Shown in pieces: positions 23,201 through 33,558 of a stretch of DNA of 64,000 nucleotides (positions are counted from its first letter, which is position 1; each line of letters starts with the position of its first letter). The translations under genes and the position numbers were made by a program. Location: positions 44,108,890 to 44,172,889 of the forward strand of contig JAOANR010000001.1 in NCBI GenBank assembly GCA_030278955.1. Reading direction: 5' to 3'. Below the pieces are notes generated by a model. It made no database searches. It was given only the letters and a program-made list of their open reading frames with translations, and was not told the origin of the DNA. This DNA comes from Hygrophila difformis (Eukaryota; Streptophyta; Magnoliopsida; Lamiales; Acanthaceae).

Positions 23201-24371
23201 CCTTTTCAAACACTGCCCTGATTTAATAATCAGGCGATGTGTGACCGAGCATGAAGCTTATCAAATTGTCAGAAAATGCCATGAATCAGAATATGGAGGT
23301 CACCATGGTCCCGCTCGAACGGCCCACAAGGTCCTCGAATGTGGATTTTATTGGCCTCACATCTATGAGGATTGCAGGACATTTGTTAAGGGCTGTGACA
23401 GATGCCAAAGATTAGGAAACATTTCCAAGAGGGATGAGATGCCTCAAAAGGGGATTCTCACGCTTGAGATCTTTGATGTATGGGGCATTGACTTCATGGG
23501 ACCGTTTCCACCATCTGGTGGAAACTACTACATCTTGGTAGCTGTCGATTACGTATCCAAATGGGTCGAGGCTGTCGCATTACCGACCAATGATGGTAGC
23601 CAAGTCATCAAGTTCCTCAAGAACAACATTTTCAGTCGATTTGGCGTACCTAGGGTGGTGATATCTGATGGAGGAACACACTTTATTAATAAAGGTTTTG
23701 AAACTTTAATGAGTAAAAATGGAATCCTCCATAAGATAGGCACGCCTTATCATCCCCAGACTAGTGGTCAAGTCGAAGTATCCAATCGCGAAATCAAACA
23801 CATACTCGAAGCCACTGTCGGGATAACCCGTAAGGATTGGGCACGTAAGCTCAATGATGCTCTATGGGCATACCGCACAGCATATAAGACTCCCATCGGG
23901 ATGTCTCCATATAGGCTGGTCTTCGGAAAAGCCTGTCATTTGCCCGTAGAGCTAGAGCATAAAGCTTACTGGGCCGTTAAAACGCTTAACTTCGATCCGA
24001 AAGTTGCTCAGAGCAAACGTAAGTTGGACCTCAATGAAATTGAGGAAATACGAGCGCAAGCTTATGAAAGCTCTCGAATTTACAAGGAGCGGACCCAGAA
24101 GTTGCACGATCGCCGGATCAAACCTAAGTATTTTTATGTTGGTCAACATGTGTTATTGTTCAATACTAGGTTGAAGCTGTTCCCCGGAAAGCTCAAATCT
24201 AGATGGGAAGGACCACATGAAGTACTAGAGGTGTTCAAAAATGGAGCTGTCAGGATTCGAACTGGCAGGGGCGATATAGTGGTGAATGGACAACGATTGA
24301 AGGAGTACCTCGGACAGTTCGATCCGGAGAAAGAAAGCCAAGCAGTGGCAGACCCGGCTTACACTCAATAA
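20220..24371 (+). CDS. gag-pol: Copy C: Athila-like Ty3/gypsy gag-pol, 5'-truncated by insertion
   Basis: Open for 1,383 codons from the junction at 20220 with no internal stop. It lacks the gag N-terminus, which is separated by the inserted LTR B. Domains in order (residues counted from 20220): aspartic protease (CDLGSSIN near 197, LILGRPFL), reverse transcriptase (VCIDYRKLN near 563, [20 protein letters not shown] near 662), RNase H (MCDASG near 810, YTDHTALRY near 876), integrase with an HHCC finger (GGHHGPART to CDRCQR), and a DDE core (GIDFMG near 1089, SDGGTHF near 1149, GQVEVSN near 1183). RT and integrase motifs are those of the Athila lineage. It ends before a 4.4-kb cargo region and its LTR. 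In structure it was probably functional until interrupted. Confidence 0.93.
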   Translation, partial: PSTAEKNPQCKAITLKSGRVLAGPKGADTGAEFEEDGIVDNAGKEADNGNEAEKETAELQTEAAPETAEPDKGTGEGTTSFPSPPKIANNKYMPRIPYPARLKNKEHDLKFKKFLQRLKSVEITIPLTEMISEMPIYAKFLKELISGKRQVEQEEVIILNSTCSAIVQRRMPEKKEDPGCCTLPVQFGKAKVSMGLCDLGSSINVMPLAMVVRLKLGEIQPVKMRLQLADRSITQPVGILKDVVVKTGQVLFPVDFIVLDIEEDSEMPLILGRPFLATGGALIDAKSGKVTLRVDGEEIIFDMEKLQKFPNDSSCFSFENVIVREELDSELKCEMMLDEPSKQVLKPAGVEHKECKAVHFADPETGDLEEFDGMDFHEDANQEEEEDPVLMQDPEGKSVLPLPNSRKLLPSVECPPELELKTLPDHLKYAFLAEHKKLPVIVSAKLSQEQENALVVVLKKHVHAIGWTISDIKGISPSICMHRILMEEEFKPSRQPQRRLNPLMQEVVRKEVIKLLDAGIIYPISDSKWVSPVQVVPKRGGMCITKNEQGEEVATRPVTGWRVCIDYRKLNEATRKDHFPLPFIDQMLERLAGREFYCFLDGYSGYNQIVISSEDHDKTTFTCPYGTFAYRRMPFGLCNAPATFQRCMMSIFSEFIEKCIEVFMDDFSVYGDTFEDCLTNLAKILKRCEDTNLVLNWEKCHFMVTEGIVLGHRISRAGIEVDPAKVSIISNLPLPNSIKSVRSFLGHAGFYRRFIKDFSKIAKPLTNLLCKENPFLINEACVQAFDTLKKMLVSAPIVQPPDWSIPFEVMCDASGLAVGAVLGQHKDGRHCVIHYASHALNEAQVNYTTTEKEMYVVVFTFDKFRQYLIGTKTIVYTDHTALRYLFSKQDAKPRLIRWVLLLQEFDIIIKDRRGRDNGAADHLSRLDNDKKEKAVNEDFPDEQLFALHLHNQACPWFSDIANFLACGVTPQFSNYHQRNKFKRDVLSYFWEEPYLFKHCPDLIIRRCVTEHEAYQIVRKCHESEYGGHHGPARTAHKVLECGFYWPHIYEDCRTFVKGCDRCQRLGNISKRDEMPQKGILTLEIFDVWGIDFMGPFPPSGGNYYILVAVDYVSKWVEAVALPTNDGSQVIKFLKNNIFSRFGVPRVVISDGGTHFINKGFETLMSKNGILHKIGTPYHPQTSGQVEVSNREIKHILEATVGITRKDWARKLNDALWAYRTAYKTPIGMSPYRLVFGKACHLPVELEHKAYWAVKTLNFDPKVAQSKRKLDLNEIEEIRAQAYESSRIYKERTQKLHDRRIKPKYFYVGQHVLLFNTRLKLFPGKLKSRWEGPHEVLEVFKNGAVRIRTGRGDIVVNGQRLKEYLGQFDPEKESQAVADPAYTQ

Positions 24372-24854
24372 GAAACAGCATTTAAAAATACAAAAATTTC
24401 AGTCTATATATATAGTATATATTTGCAGTATTTATTTCATGGCAAGAAAGTACCCAAAGATCAATTAAACATTTAGAGTACTAAGACTCTAAATGTGAGG
24501 ATGTTGATATTTGGAGAAAATCTAATGCGTCTTATTTGTCTGTCTTGCAGAAGTTCGGAACCACTAAAAAGAGGAGCAGATGACAGTAACATGGAAAACC
24601 AGGTTCTTGGTTGGATTAGTTCTATAAATCTGAGAAAACGTTCTCGGGAATTGAAGAAATTCAAGACCCGAAACAAAATTCACAGATAAAATGGAACTGA
24701 CCCAACCTAATTTTATGCAAGTGGATTATTTAATTTTCAGCCCAGCATTTTGAATTTACTTGGACTAAATTTATTCAGCCCAAGTCAAATAAAATGGACG
24801 CAGGCCCAATACCACACTCGGGCCCAGTCCAAGAATATTTGAAAATTCAAAATC
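24372..24854 (+). other. Copy C post-pol spacer with hairpin, repeated motif and splice acceptor
   Basis: Non-coding. Holds a small inverted repeat (TTTAGAGT ... ACTCTAAA, 24474-24495), the motif AAATGTGAGGATGTTG (24493-24508), and a strong 3' splice site (TTTGTCTGTCTTGCAG, ending about 24550) with homologous sequence in element B. This suggests that a spliced subgenomic RNA skips gag-pol, as known for envelope-like ORFs of some plant gypsy elements; here it is inferred from sequence only. Confidence 0.6.
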
Positions 24855-25165
24855 CTTTGTCGCGGAAGGACCTTTGTCGCGATGTCATGCATCGCGACCA
24901 GGCCCTGCTCCGCGACAAACTCCCTCTCTCCTTCTTAACCCTTCCCCACATCCTGTCGCGATGCACCTTGTCGCGGAGCATGACTCCGCGACCAACCCCT
25001 GCTCTGCGACACGATTTGCGTTGACTGTCTCCATACTGAACTTTGTCGTGATGGCCTTGTCGCGGAGCATGACTCCGCGACCAACCCTCAACTCCGCGAC
25101 CACTCTAATGTCGCTATGCCTTGTCGCGGAACCGTGTTCCGCGACAAAATCTCGGATTCCGCGAC
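24855..25165. repeat. Palindrome array upstream of copy C cargo promoter
   Basis: Units near 24860-24900, 24955-24990, 25055-25085 and 25120-25165: TTGTCGCGG, a short centre, then its complement (CGCGACAA or CGCGACCA). It is followed within about 15 bases by a TATA-like box and then a run of 19 C (25185-25203). Confidence 0.85.
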
Positions 25166-25176
25166 AAAAGTTCAAG

Positions 25177-25184
25177 TATTTATA
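25177..25184 (+). promoter_or_regulatory. TATA-like box of copy C cargo promoter
   Basis: TATTTATA followed by a C19 run and a CT-rich tract, 155 bases before the ATG of the leader exon. Element B has the same arrangement. Promoter role inferred. Confidence 0.45.
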
Positions 25185-25338
25185 CCCCCCCCCCCCCCCC
25201 CCCTCCAGTTTCTTTTCACCTTCCTTCTGTCATTTCAACTTCTTTCAGTTTCTTCATCTTCTTTTCCCCCATTTTTCTCTCATCCGAACGAACACCACGT
25301 GTTCTTCGCACTCTTGCATGCCATTTCTAAGGGAAACT

Positions 25339-27152
25339 ATGGACCGATTTCATGGACCCCTCCCAATCCTTGGACCCGTGCCTAGACCCGAGCCAAGGAG
25401 GAGAGGGTAAACCCTATTTTTACCATGGTCATAGCCCCCCTTCGGACCCCTTAGTTCTTTTATTTATTTTATTTTGTTGTGTTCGTGGTGTGGTGTTGTT
25501 AGTGTGCATATCCAACTTCAGATTTTTGGAGGTTTTGAGTGCCCTCGGCTTTGAGCACCATTTTGAAGTTTTTGAGAACTTGCTTTGAAAACTGCTAAAG
25601 GGTGTTAAAACTGTTAATGGATAAGGTTTTTGAAGTTTAAAAATTGGAAAGAACAAACTGATAAACATTTGGGTATTGTTTTGAATATCTTGATGTTATT
25701 AGTTTGATTGATCCTGATGTGATGTGCGCAGTGTGGGTGGTGTAATAAAGATGGAAGATCTTTTTGGGCACATTTGTTCTCATGTTAGAAATCTCATGGG
25801 AATAAATGTTTGATTGTTTATGGAAACATAGTACAAACACCCAATAGGAAGCTTCCACTTTTAATAAAAGCAACCTTTTAGAAAAAGACAAAAAGAGTTA
25901 TTTTTGTTTAATGTTTGACTTGAGTTTTGTTCCCAATGGAACACTAGTGTGAGTAAGATAGCAGTATTTTGCCACCCAACTGCTATCCTTTTCAAAAATC
26001 AAAAATGGGACCACTCACATCCCACTTTTATTAAATAAAACAAGTCAACCATTTGTAAAATCAAAAACAGTGTTTGCAAATTTTTGGATGCTAAAACTGT
26101 CCAAACAGTCCAAGCTATTCAGAAACAGCAAATCCGTTCCGCCACGTCTCCATTGCACATTCCAATATTCGAGCATTCCATTTCCACCTATTCATCTCAT
26201 TCCACTTCCAACAAGTGTCTCGGACTTGTTTAATAAACTGAAAACTTTTGGGCCCTATGGCCCATTAAAAAGATTTCAGGCCCAATGGCCAATTTTATTT
26301 TATTTTGGGCTCTCTAGCCCATTTAAAACCAAATATTATTTACATATGCTTTAAATAAAAATTCAAGTCAGAAATTTAATAATCTCACATCTAGAGCAAA
26401 GCTCTAAATGTGAGGATGTTGGTTTCTAAACTTGAATAATTTCCGAAAATTATATAAAAATTGGATTCATCACTTCTTATCTTTTCAGGGACAATCTTCC
26501 AAACCCAGACCCTGCACCCGAAGAAACCCATCTGCTGGACTTACCCCTCGAGCTCCTGGGTGAAATCCTCTCTCGTGTAGGAGAGAATGACATCAGTGAA
26601 GCCTTCAAAGCACAGCAAACCTGCAAGAAATTCAGGGATGCCGGAAACCTCTCCATCGTCTACAAACGATGCGAGGTCAACACATCCACTATAAAGAGAG
26701 GACGGGAGTACTATCGTTGGGAGAAGCGGAGATTCCTTCGGACATGCGACCAGGCTGGAAACCACAATCTCCAAATCATTCCAGCAATGTTGGCATTTGC
26801 AGAGGGGAATGAAGAGCAAGCCTATGAACTGCTACGCCTGGGGATCGAGGACAATCATAAAGCGACAATCTTTGCCTACGGGTTGATGCTCATGAGCAAG
26901 GAGGACCCAGGGCAGATCGAGCAGGGAATCAGGATGATTGACAGGATAGTGACAAGATGGTCAGTCTTCCAAGGCACATCCGTCAATGTCCTCGAATGGA
27001 TGGTTGACCAACCAGACACCCCATTCCTATGGGCTGATCAGGAAGGCAGAGTTTACTGCCCCAGGGATCACGAGGCCATAACAGATCCCAATGATTGGTG
27101 TCTGCGGTGTGAGCTATCCAGCTATCTCCACTGGGCTAGTTACATGTTCTGA
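25339..27152 (+). CDS. F-box protein carried inside copy C (retrotransposon cargo)
   Basis: Proposed join of exon 1 (25339-25406) and exon 2 (26489-27152), giving 243 residues. Exon 1 starts with ATG and encodes a short Pro/Arg-rich leader; the donor is GAGAGG/GTAAAC. Exon 2 follows CTTATCTTTTCAG and joins in phase 2, the same phase as in element B. Residues about 38-80 form an F-box (LPLELLGEILSRVGENDISE, then CKKFRD). The remainder is helical with an AYELLRLGIEDNHKATIFAYG-type repeat and a C-terminal C-x...-CLRC cysteine cluster, as in the plant F-box family of At2g35280 type. Known F-box proteins bind SKP1 and pick substrates for SCF ubiquitin ligases; the target here is unknown. It lies between pol and the 3' LTR, in the orientation of the element, and is uninterrupted, which suggests selection or recent capture. 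Confidence 0.75.
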
Positions 27153-27378
27153 AAGAAAGGAAGAAGCATGAATCCGAATTTACCCTGCTTTATTTGATTT
27201 CCAGTCTAGTAGTAGTAATCTGCAAGGGATTTCCTCCTTTTGTGTGTGCAGGTTCGTATTAACTGCACGAGAATCCCTTGCCTCGGATGTATTTAATTGC
27301 TTTCCCTAAAATTGGAACTCAACCTTTGAGACCACTGAACAGATCTTTACTTGCTTTCCTTTTGAAAAAAAAAAAGAT

Positions 27379-27452
27379 GTCTGTACAGTCCGAGATGAAT
27401 AAGTGACTGTCAGACCAAAAATATGCTGTTGACATACTCAGTATGTCAGCAG
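27379..27452 (+). other. Two conserved stem-loops downstream of the cargo (copy C)
   Basis: Inverted repeats at 27379-27415 (GTCTGTACAGTC ... GACTGTCAGAC) and 27426-27452 (CTGTTGACATAC, loop TCA, GTATGTCAGCAG). Both exist in element B at 8442-8514 although the cargo in front differs, so they belong to the backbone of the element. They may be RNA structures for 3' processing, export or packaging; this is inference. Confidence 0.7.
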
Positions 27453-28849
27453 TGACTCTTTACTGCTTTCAATTAAATAACCAGCAAAAATATGCATAAA
27501 CTTGCTCTAAATTCACATGTTGAATTTAGGCTTGTGATTAAATTTTCAAACTTTTAAATTGGGATAATATAATTGAGAACATGCATGAAATAAATTTCTG
27601 AGGTTTTGAGCTATAAAAATTTAATGATGCGATCAGCTTATTGGGTAATAAATCTGCATGTTAGAGATTTTGATTGAATAAATTGTTAGAATTAAGCTTT
27701 GATTGAATTTGCGAATATTGTATGACATGAATCAATCCAACCTTGTGAGATTTGAGCCATGAGTCACTTTTACTCATTCATTTTCTTTGATGTGTGAATC
27801 ATTTTGATTAAAGGAAACTAGAACTTGCGATTGGGACCGATTCAAGACCATGCCATATTCCCGAAATCGAGAATATGATCGAGGCACTTAGAAAAACCCA
27901 AAATTTTTGGCCTTCGTTTGAAATCCAAACCCAAAAATATTTTCCCTTTAGGATTAACCAAGTTGAGCCTTTAAGCCTAATTTTTCTTTGAAACCCTCTA
28001 TATTATTCCTAGCCTTGCAAAAAGACCAAGAAATTCAAACCCAAGTGTGCAAGGATAAATTCGATCAAGGCATTACAGTTTGTGATCATCATGAAAACTA
28101 TAAATCGGTATTCTATAAACCGATTCAAAAAAAAAAAAAAAAAAAAAAGAGAGATGTTGAATTTCAGTCAACAACAATAAATTGCAAATGACAAAGCAAA
28201 TTAGACATAGTCTAATGTCAATGCAATATGAAAAGAGAAAAGCAAAAAGAAAGAAACAATGATGATCATAAATTTTAAATAAAAATGCCAAGTTATGATG
28301 GAATTAAATTCTTGCCACTACTTAGCCTAATAATTTCCCTTTCCTACCTAATGTTACAACCGTACGCCCCGTTATAACCCTTAAATAAGACCTCGTGATC
28401 TCGATTTGAAGAAATGAGCCGGTGGCGAGTTGGTCTGATTGCAAGCATATGGGAGAATTTAATTAAATTTGATTTTGAGCGTTCATGATTAAACCCCAAC
28501 TGAGAGTGAGTGAGTTTTCCGATTCTCTTATAAGTGAGGCCTTTTCTCTTTACACATGTTCGTGTCACACCTTAATTCTAATTTTTAATCTTTGCATCTT
28601 TCAAACATGACATTCATGAAGGATTGATAATAATGTTTGATTTGTAGGCCTGATATAGTGAGCAAGTATCATTTCATTAAACACTGCAATCAAGGGAATT
28701 CAACACTTGTAGTTTTTGATTGTCTTATCCCAATTCAAAAAGGATGTGATTTATGAAGCCACGAAAATGAATTGAATATGTAGAGTCCGTGTTCCTAGGA
28801 ACATTGACTCTGACTGCTCGGGGACGATCAGTATTAAATGTGAGGATGT
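27453..28849 (+). other. Copy C 3' internal non-coding region and plus-strand priming site
   Basis: AT-rich, no convincing reading frame. The first 290 bases match element B. There is an A run at 28126-28149. The last 15 bases before the LTR are AAATGTGAGGATGT, partly purine-rich, in the place of the polypurine tract. The same motif occurs at 24493 and 26409. Confidence 0.6.
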
Positions 28850-29154
28850 TGATAATGGCCAAAAATGACCATTATTTTCAATCCATTTCCGTGTCTTAAA
28901 CGGGCATTTGATCGCATTCCGGTCTTACATTAAGTAAGAAAGCAGTCGAATTGGACTGATTTATGCATAATTGTAAAAATAATAAGCTGGTGTGAAAAAG
29001 ACATAAATATGTAATTTTATTACATATTTATGTTAGAAAAATCCAAAAACATGAGAAAAAGAAAAGGAAACAAAAAGATGGGAAAAAGATAGAAAAGCCC
29101 ACAAAAAGAATATTTTCGGCCCATCTGGCCCAATCCAGCAGGCCCAGGTAGACC

Positions 29155-29400
29155 TTTGTCGCGGAAGCCCTTGGCGCGATGCAGTGTTCCGCGACAAAGG
29201 CATACTCCGCGACCAACTGATCCCGAATGAAGAGGAGACCAGCCAAGCCCCTGGCGCGATGACCCTTGTCGCGATAGCATGACTCCGCGACAAAAGCCCA
29301 TTCTGCGACCAAGATGCACAAATAGAGACACAAGACCCAGTCGAGAAGCCTTGCCACATGCAGTGTGTTCCGCGACCAACTTGATGTTCCGAGACAAGCT
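29155..29400. repeat. Palindrome array, outer, LTR C
   Basis: Units of CTTTGTCGCGGAAG / GTTCCGCGACAAAGG type, diverged, ending about 65 bases before the TATA box at 29468-29476. Confidence 0.8.
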
Positions 29401-30111
29401 GTGATGTGTGTGATGTCTTAAGACACAATGGGCTAGAATCAAGGCCCATGGGCTTAGGGTTACACTTCTATAAATATGAGGTGTCTCCCATGAGCTAAGG
29501 GTTGGTTGATTGGAAGTTTGAAAATTAGGAGTTCTTGAAGGCAAGCAGTAGGAGTTCTCTCTTAGGTAGAGTAGTTAGGTTTATTTTTATGTATTATTTA
29601 ATTTTTGCACTTAGTTTAGTTTAGATTAGTGTTTTACTGTTCACAGTGCTTAGATAGCCATTTTTATACTATGTTTTGGTTTCTAAACTCTTGTTTTAGG
29701 GTTTGTAATACCCAAATCATGGGTATTAACAACACCTCTTCAATAATATGGGAAAACATTCATCATTTGTGTCCCAAATCATGAAATGGGTCTCACACCC
29801 CATGGATTTATGCTTTCTTTTTCATTTTGGGGTCATTTGACCCCCATTTTGTCATTTTCATGTTTACTGTTAGCATATTATGGATAATGTTGTGTGGATG
29901 TGTGATCAAACCCTAGATTAGGATTCCTGCTTTATTTTAATATCCTGCCCAGTCTTGTTATTTTTGTTTAAGCATGTTCTTCCTTATTTTGAATGTTTCT
30001 TGTCATTTTTAGCTTAGAATAGCTTTTTGATCTGAAATAGGGTGAGATCACGCTGTTTGCATGCCACTGTTCATTTCTGCTTTTTCTGACTTTTGTCCTG
30101 AACCACCTTGG

Positions 30112-30655
30112 GCGCCAACCGCCTTCTGGCGCGGAGCCACGTTCCGCGACAGAGTGGCTGTTCCGCGACCAAGGTGTTTCAAGACACTTGTCTCTATAAT
30201 TTAAAACCCCTTGTCGCGGAATACCTTGTCGCGGAGCCACGTTCCGCGACAAAACTATCCATGCATAGCGACAAAGGAGCCAAACTCTTGCATTTTGTCT
30301 TCATGGCTTCTTGTCGCGGAATCACCCTGTCGCGGAGCCACGTTCCGCGACAAAACCCCATTCCGAGACAGAAAAATTATGCCATGTTTCTTAATCTTTG
30401 GACACTTTGTCGCGGAACACCTTGTCGCGGAACCACGTTCCGCGACAAAATCTCCATGCATAGCGACAAAGTTTCAAAAGCCTTAGAATTTTCTGAAAAC
30501 ACTTTGTCGCGATGTCACCCTTGTCGCGGAGCCACGTTCCGCGACAAAACCTTGCATAGCGACAAAGAGGCGTTATGCTGCCAAAAATTCTAAAAACTTG
30601 TCGGGATGTCCATGTCGCGGATCTCGGTCCGCGACAACATTTATGATATAGCGAC
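30112..30655. repeat. Palindrome array, inner, LTR C
   Basis: About six units near 30125, 30228, 30328, 30420, 30520 and 30612, spaced 95-105 bases. Most have the GTCGCGGAGCC / CGTTCCGCGAC form, so one or two bases of an arm differ from those in LTR A but pairing is largely kept. Confidence 0.85.
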
Positions 30656-33558
30656 AAGGGTTTCTCTCTCTATTTGATCTCAAACAAATTTCATTCTCTT
30701 TCCATTTTATATTGCAACACTCACATCATAGCCCCACGGGTTAGGATGTAACATTCTGGAATTGCAATATAGGGTGTTATGCTGCCCAAATTTTGATTCT
30801 CCATTGGCATCACTTAACTGATTGAACCCTTGATTCATCAATGATTAAAGATTGAGATTAGCAATAATCAAACTTCAATAATCATCATGATTAAAGGACC
30901 TTTGTTCAATTGCCATTAAAACACTCTTGTATAAACAAAATCCTGATGGCTTAAACAGATAATCTGGACTGTAATTAATTATGGTAGGAAGGATTATTTA
31001 AGACCATTACATGTGGATCCGATCCACAACCTTGCATGAGAAACCAATGTCTCTCATACAATGGATCTTCTTTTGCTTCTTATTTATTTTGTCTTTGTGT
31101 ATTGTGTGGAACCATTAGTAAAGAATACATCAGAATAATGTTGGCGGGTACTCCCTCATGGACAACTAGCTCGTATTCTGGGTATTAGTTACTAATCGTT
31201 ATTTTGCATGATCTGAATGGCTGTCAGTGGAAGCCTTGGCGGTTCGCCCATCCGGGGTTATAATAGCTGCTCAACTGACTCCCATCCAGATACAGTTTTA
31301 TTTTTGTTATCTTAATTTCCAAACCCAAATTCCAATCTGTAATAGGAACCAGTTGGCATCAGTCAATGCCAACTGATGATCATTATAGAAAGGAAGCATG
31401 TAGGTTTTTATCCGAATTCACAGACAGTGGAGGCCCAACTGGTGTTGACACCACCATTACAGGGTCTAAACTGTCTAAATTCGCTCCATCCGAGTGATTG
31501 GGAAATTGGACAGTAGATGTTTACAGTCCACCTGATTATTCTGCCATTACTTTGGTACCCTGACCATTCCAATCTGTGTTTCACTTTCTGTCTAGACCCG
31601 CTTCTATATTTTGGGTAAATTAATTTTACACTCCCATATATCCTTATGCATGATAATATTATGTACTGCTGTGGTCTATAATTATTTTGGGATCCTTCCC
31701 TTGGACAATAGAAGTCTAGATCTTAAACAGATATTGCTTTATAAACTTCCAACAAAAACCTCTTTATAAAATCCGGATCTGAGTAAGGGATAAATTCCTC
31801 AGTTATGACTAATTCATATTCTATCAAGGGTTATATTTTGGGAATTAAGAAGCAGATTCAGCGATTAGGTCTCGTCTAGACTGAAAGGGTCTGTGTTTTA
31901 ACTGAGAGTCTAGTACCTGACAGGGAATGATTTTCAAATCCATTATTTTCCAAAATTGCTGGTTAATGGAAATGTAAGATTAAGTGCTACACCGAGATGG
32001 GGTCCACTTGGATTCAAATACAGTGTAGTAAATAACCTTAGAGGAACATCATCCAGGCCTTGGTTATTTTCCAAGATAGGGTTGAGTTTTCTTTCAACTG
32101 CTATCCTCTTCTGCCAAAGCCTACTTTTGAGTCCTGAGTGAGTGCATCCGGAACGAACTAATTTATTAGTTCGTTTCATTAGTTTGTATCTCATAATCAC
32201 CCGGAAGAAAGTGAACACACTAGTGGTTCACTGAGAGCCGGGAATTCTTGATCCATCCTCCTTCATTCTGACGGGGAGCTGTCTTTTACTACCAGGGTCA
32301 GATTTTCAAAACCTCCGAGTGATAGGTTTTAAATGCTTTCTTTACCGCTTTCTCTTAACCGCTTTCATTAGAGGTCACTCGGTTGTATTGAGAGTTGTGT
32401 AACTGCTACTAGGATTGACAGTTAAGGGATAGTTTAGGGCTTGATTCAAACCTTTGGGTGTGACATGGGAGAATGATAGTGGTACTTGGCATTTCAATAA
32501 ATGATGTGTCGGGTGTTGCTTATCCACCACAGATGAAGTAACATACCCAGGCCAGGGCAGTTACGAATTTGTGGTATCTTAGAATTTGTGGTCTTAAGAA
32601 CATGTAAACTCATATTGCAAGTACCTGTCTGCTAAAAGGGAAAGCCTTATTGAGAGCATGAGAATTAGCTATCTGAAAGAATTACCCCAAACAAAGATCT
32701 GCGTATAAAAATGGAAGTTTAATATTGCTGTATCTCGCTCTTGTCCAATCTTCATTCTTTTCTTCCTGTCCTTTCTGTCCACATTGTGACTCAACTTCAC
32801 GGTTGGCACAATGCTCCTTTTCCCTGCTTTCGTAGATAATGTTTGCTGCATTCTTAGAATAATCCTTATCCGCTTTCTAGAATAGATTTATTTGCTTTGT
32901 AGATTAATTTAATTGCTTTCTAAATCTAATTTACATTCATGTCAGTAGTTATTAATCACCTTCCAAACCTATTGAGCAATACGAATGGAAAATCTAGTAA
33001 AACGACGTGGGACCTGCTTCTATCGCACATCCTCCAGTGAACGATCCGGTCTTACTATAAATTACTGCAATTTTTGACACCGTGCGCTTTCGGGGGCACA
33101 GTTTCTTAAACACGAGCAATAAAAATATGACTACTTATAAATATATCCCTAATCACAACCCCGCCATCATAAATTGGTTTCATTAAATAAAACTTGAACC
33201 AGGATCATGATTTTTCGGAAAATACTCATGTAGTGGGAACTTGCCAAAAGTTTCATGGCAGGAACTCTCATGGCAAGAATGGATGAGAAGTATCATGGCA
33301 TACTTGCCGGGGATCCTCAGTGTGACAGGCTGAAGGTCAACCTATCCCGGCTATGCCATGAGATTTGTCAACATTTCATGACAAAGAGGACCACAGCGCC
33401 ATTTGAAATAGAAGCACCACACTTGAGTAATAAAAAGACTAATAACTTTGATATATCCCTAAACCCTTTCCCGTGAATCATAACTCTTTTCATTTAATAA
33501 ATCTAACCTGGTATAATCTTAGCAAAAGCTCGTGGGACGGAAATTGTCAAAAGTTTCA

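Larger units (their letters stand above)
28850..33558 (+). mobile_element. Copy C 3' LTR (family X)
   Basis: A 4709-base LTR in plus orientation, TGATAATGGCC ... GTCAAAAGTTTCA. It is inverted relative to LTRs A and B. It contains palindrome arrays at 29155-29400 and 30112-30655, a TATA box at 29468-29476 (CTATAAATA), and a block at 33009-33120 that is almost unchanged in all three LTRs. That block holds a second TATA-like site (ACTATAAATTACTGC) followed by CAATAAAAAT, a possible poly(A) signal. The outer end abuts the gag of element D; GTCTT (33559-33563) is the expected right target duplication. No genes inside. Confidence 0.9.

Noticed and set aside
25104..25410. Longer frames through the C19 run before the cargo gene
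   Set aside because: Low-complexity translation; the ATG at 25339 with a donor at 25406 fits the conserved cassette better.
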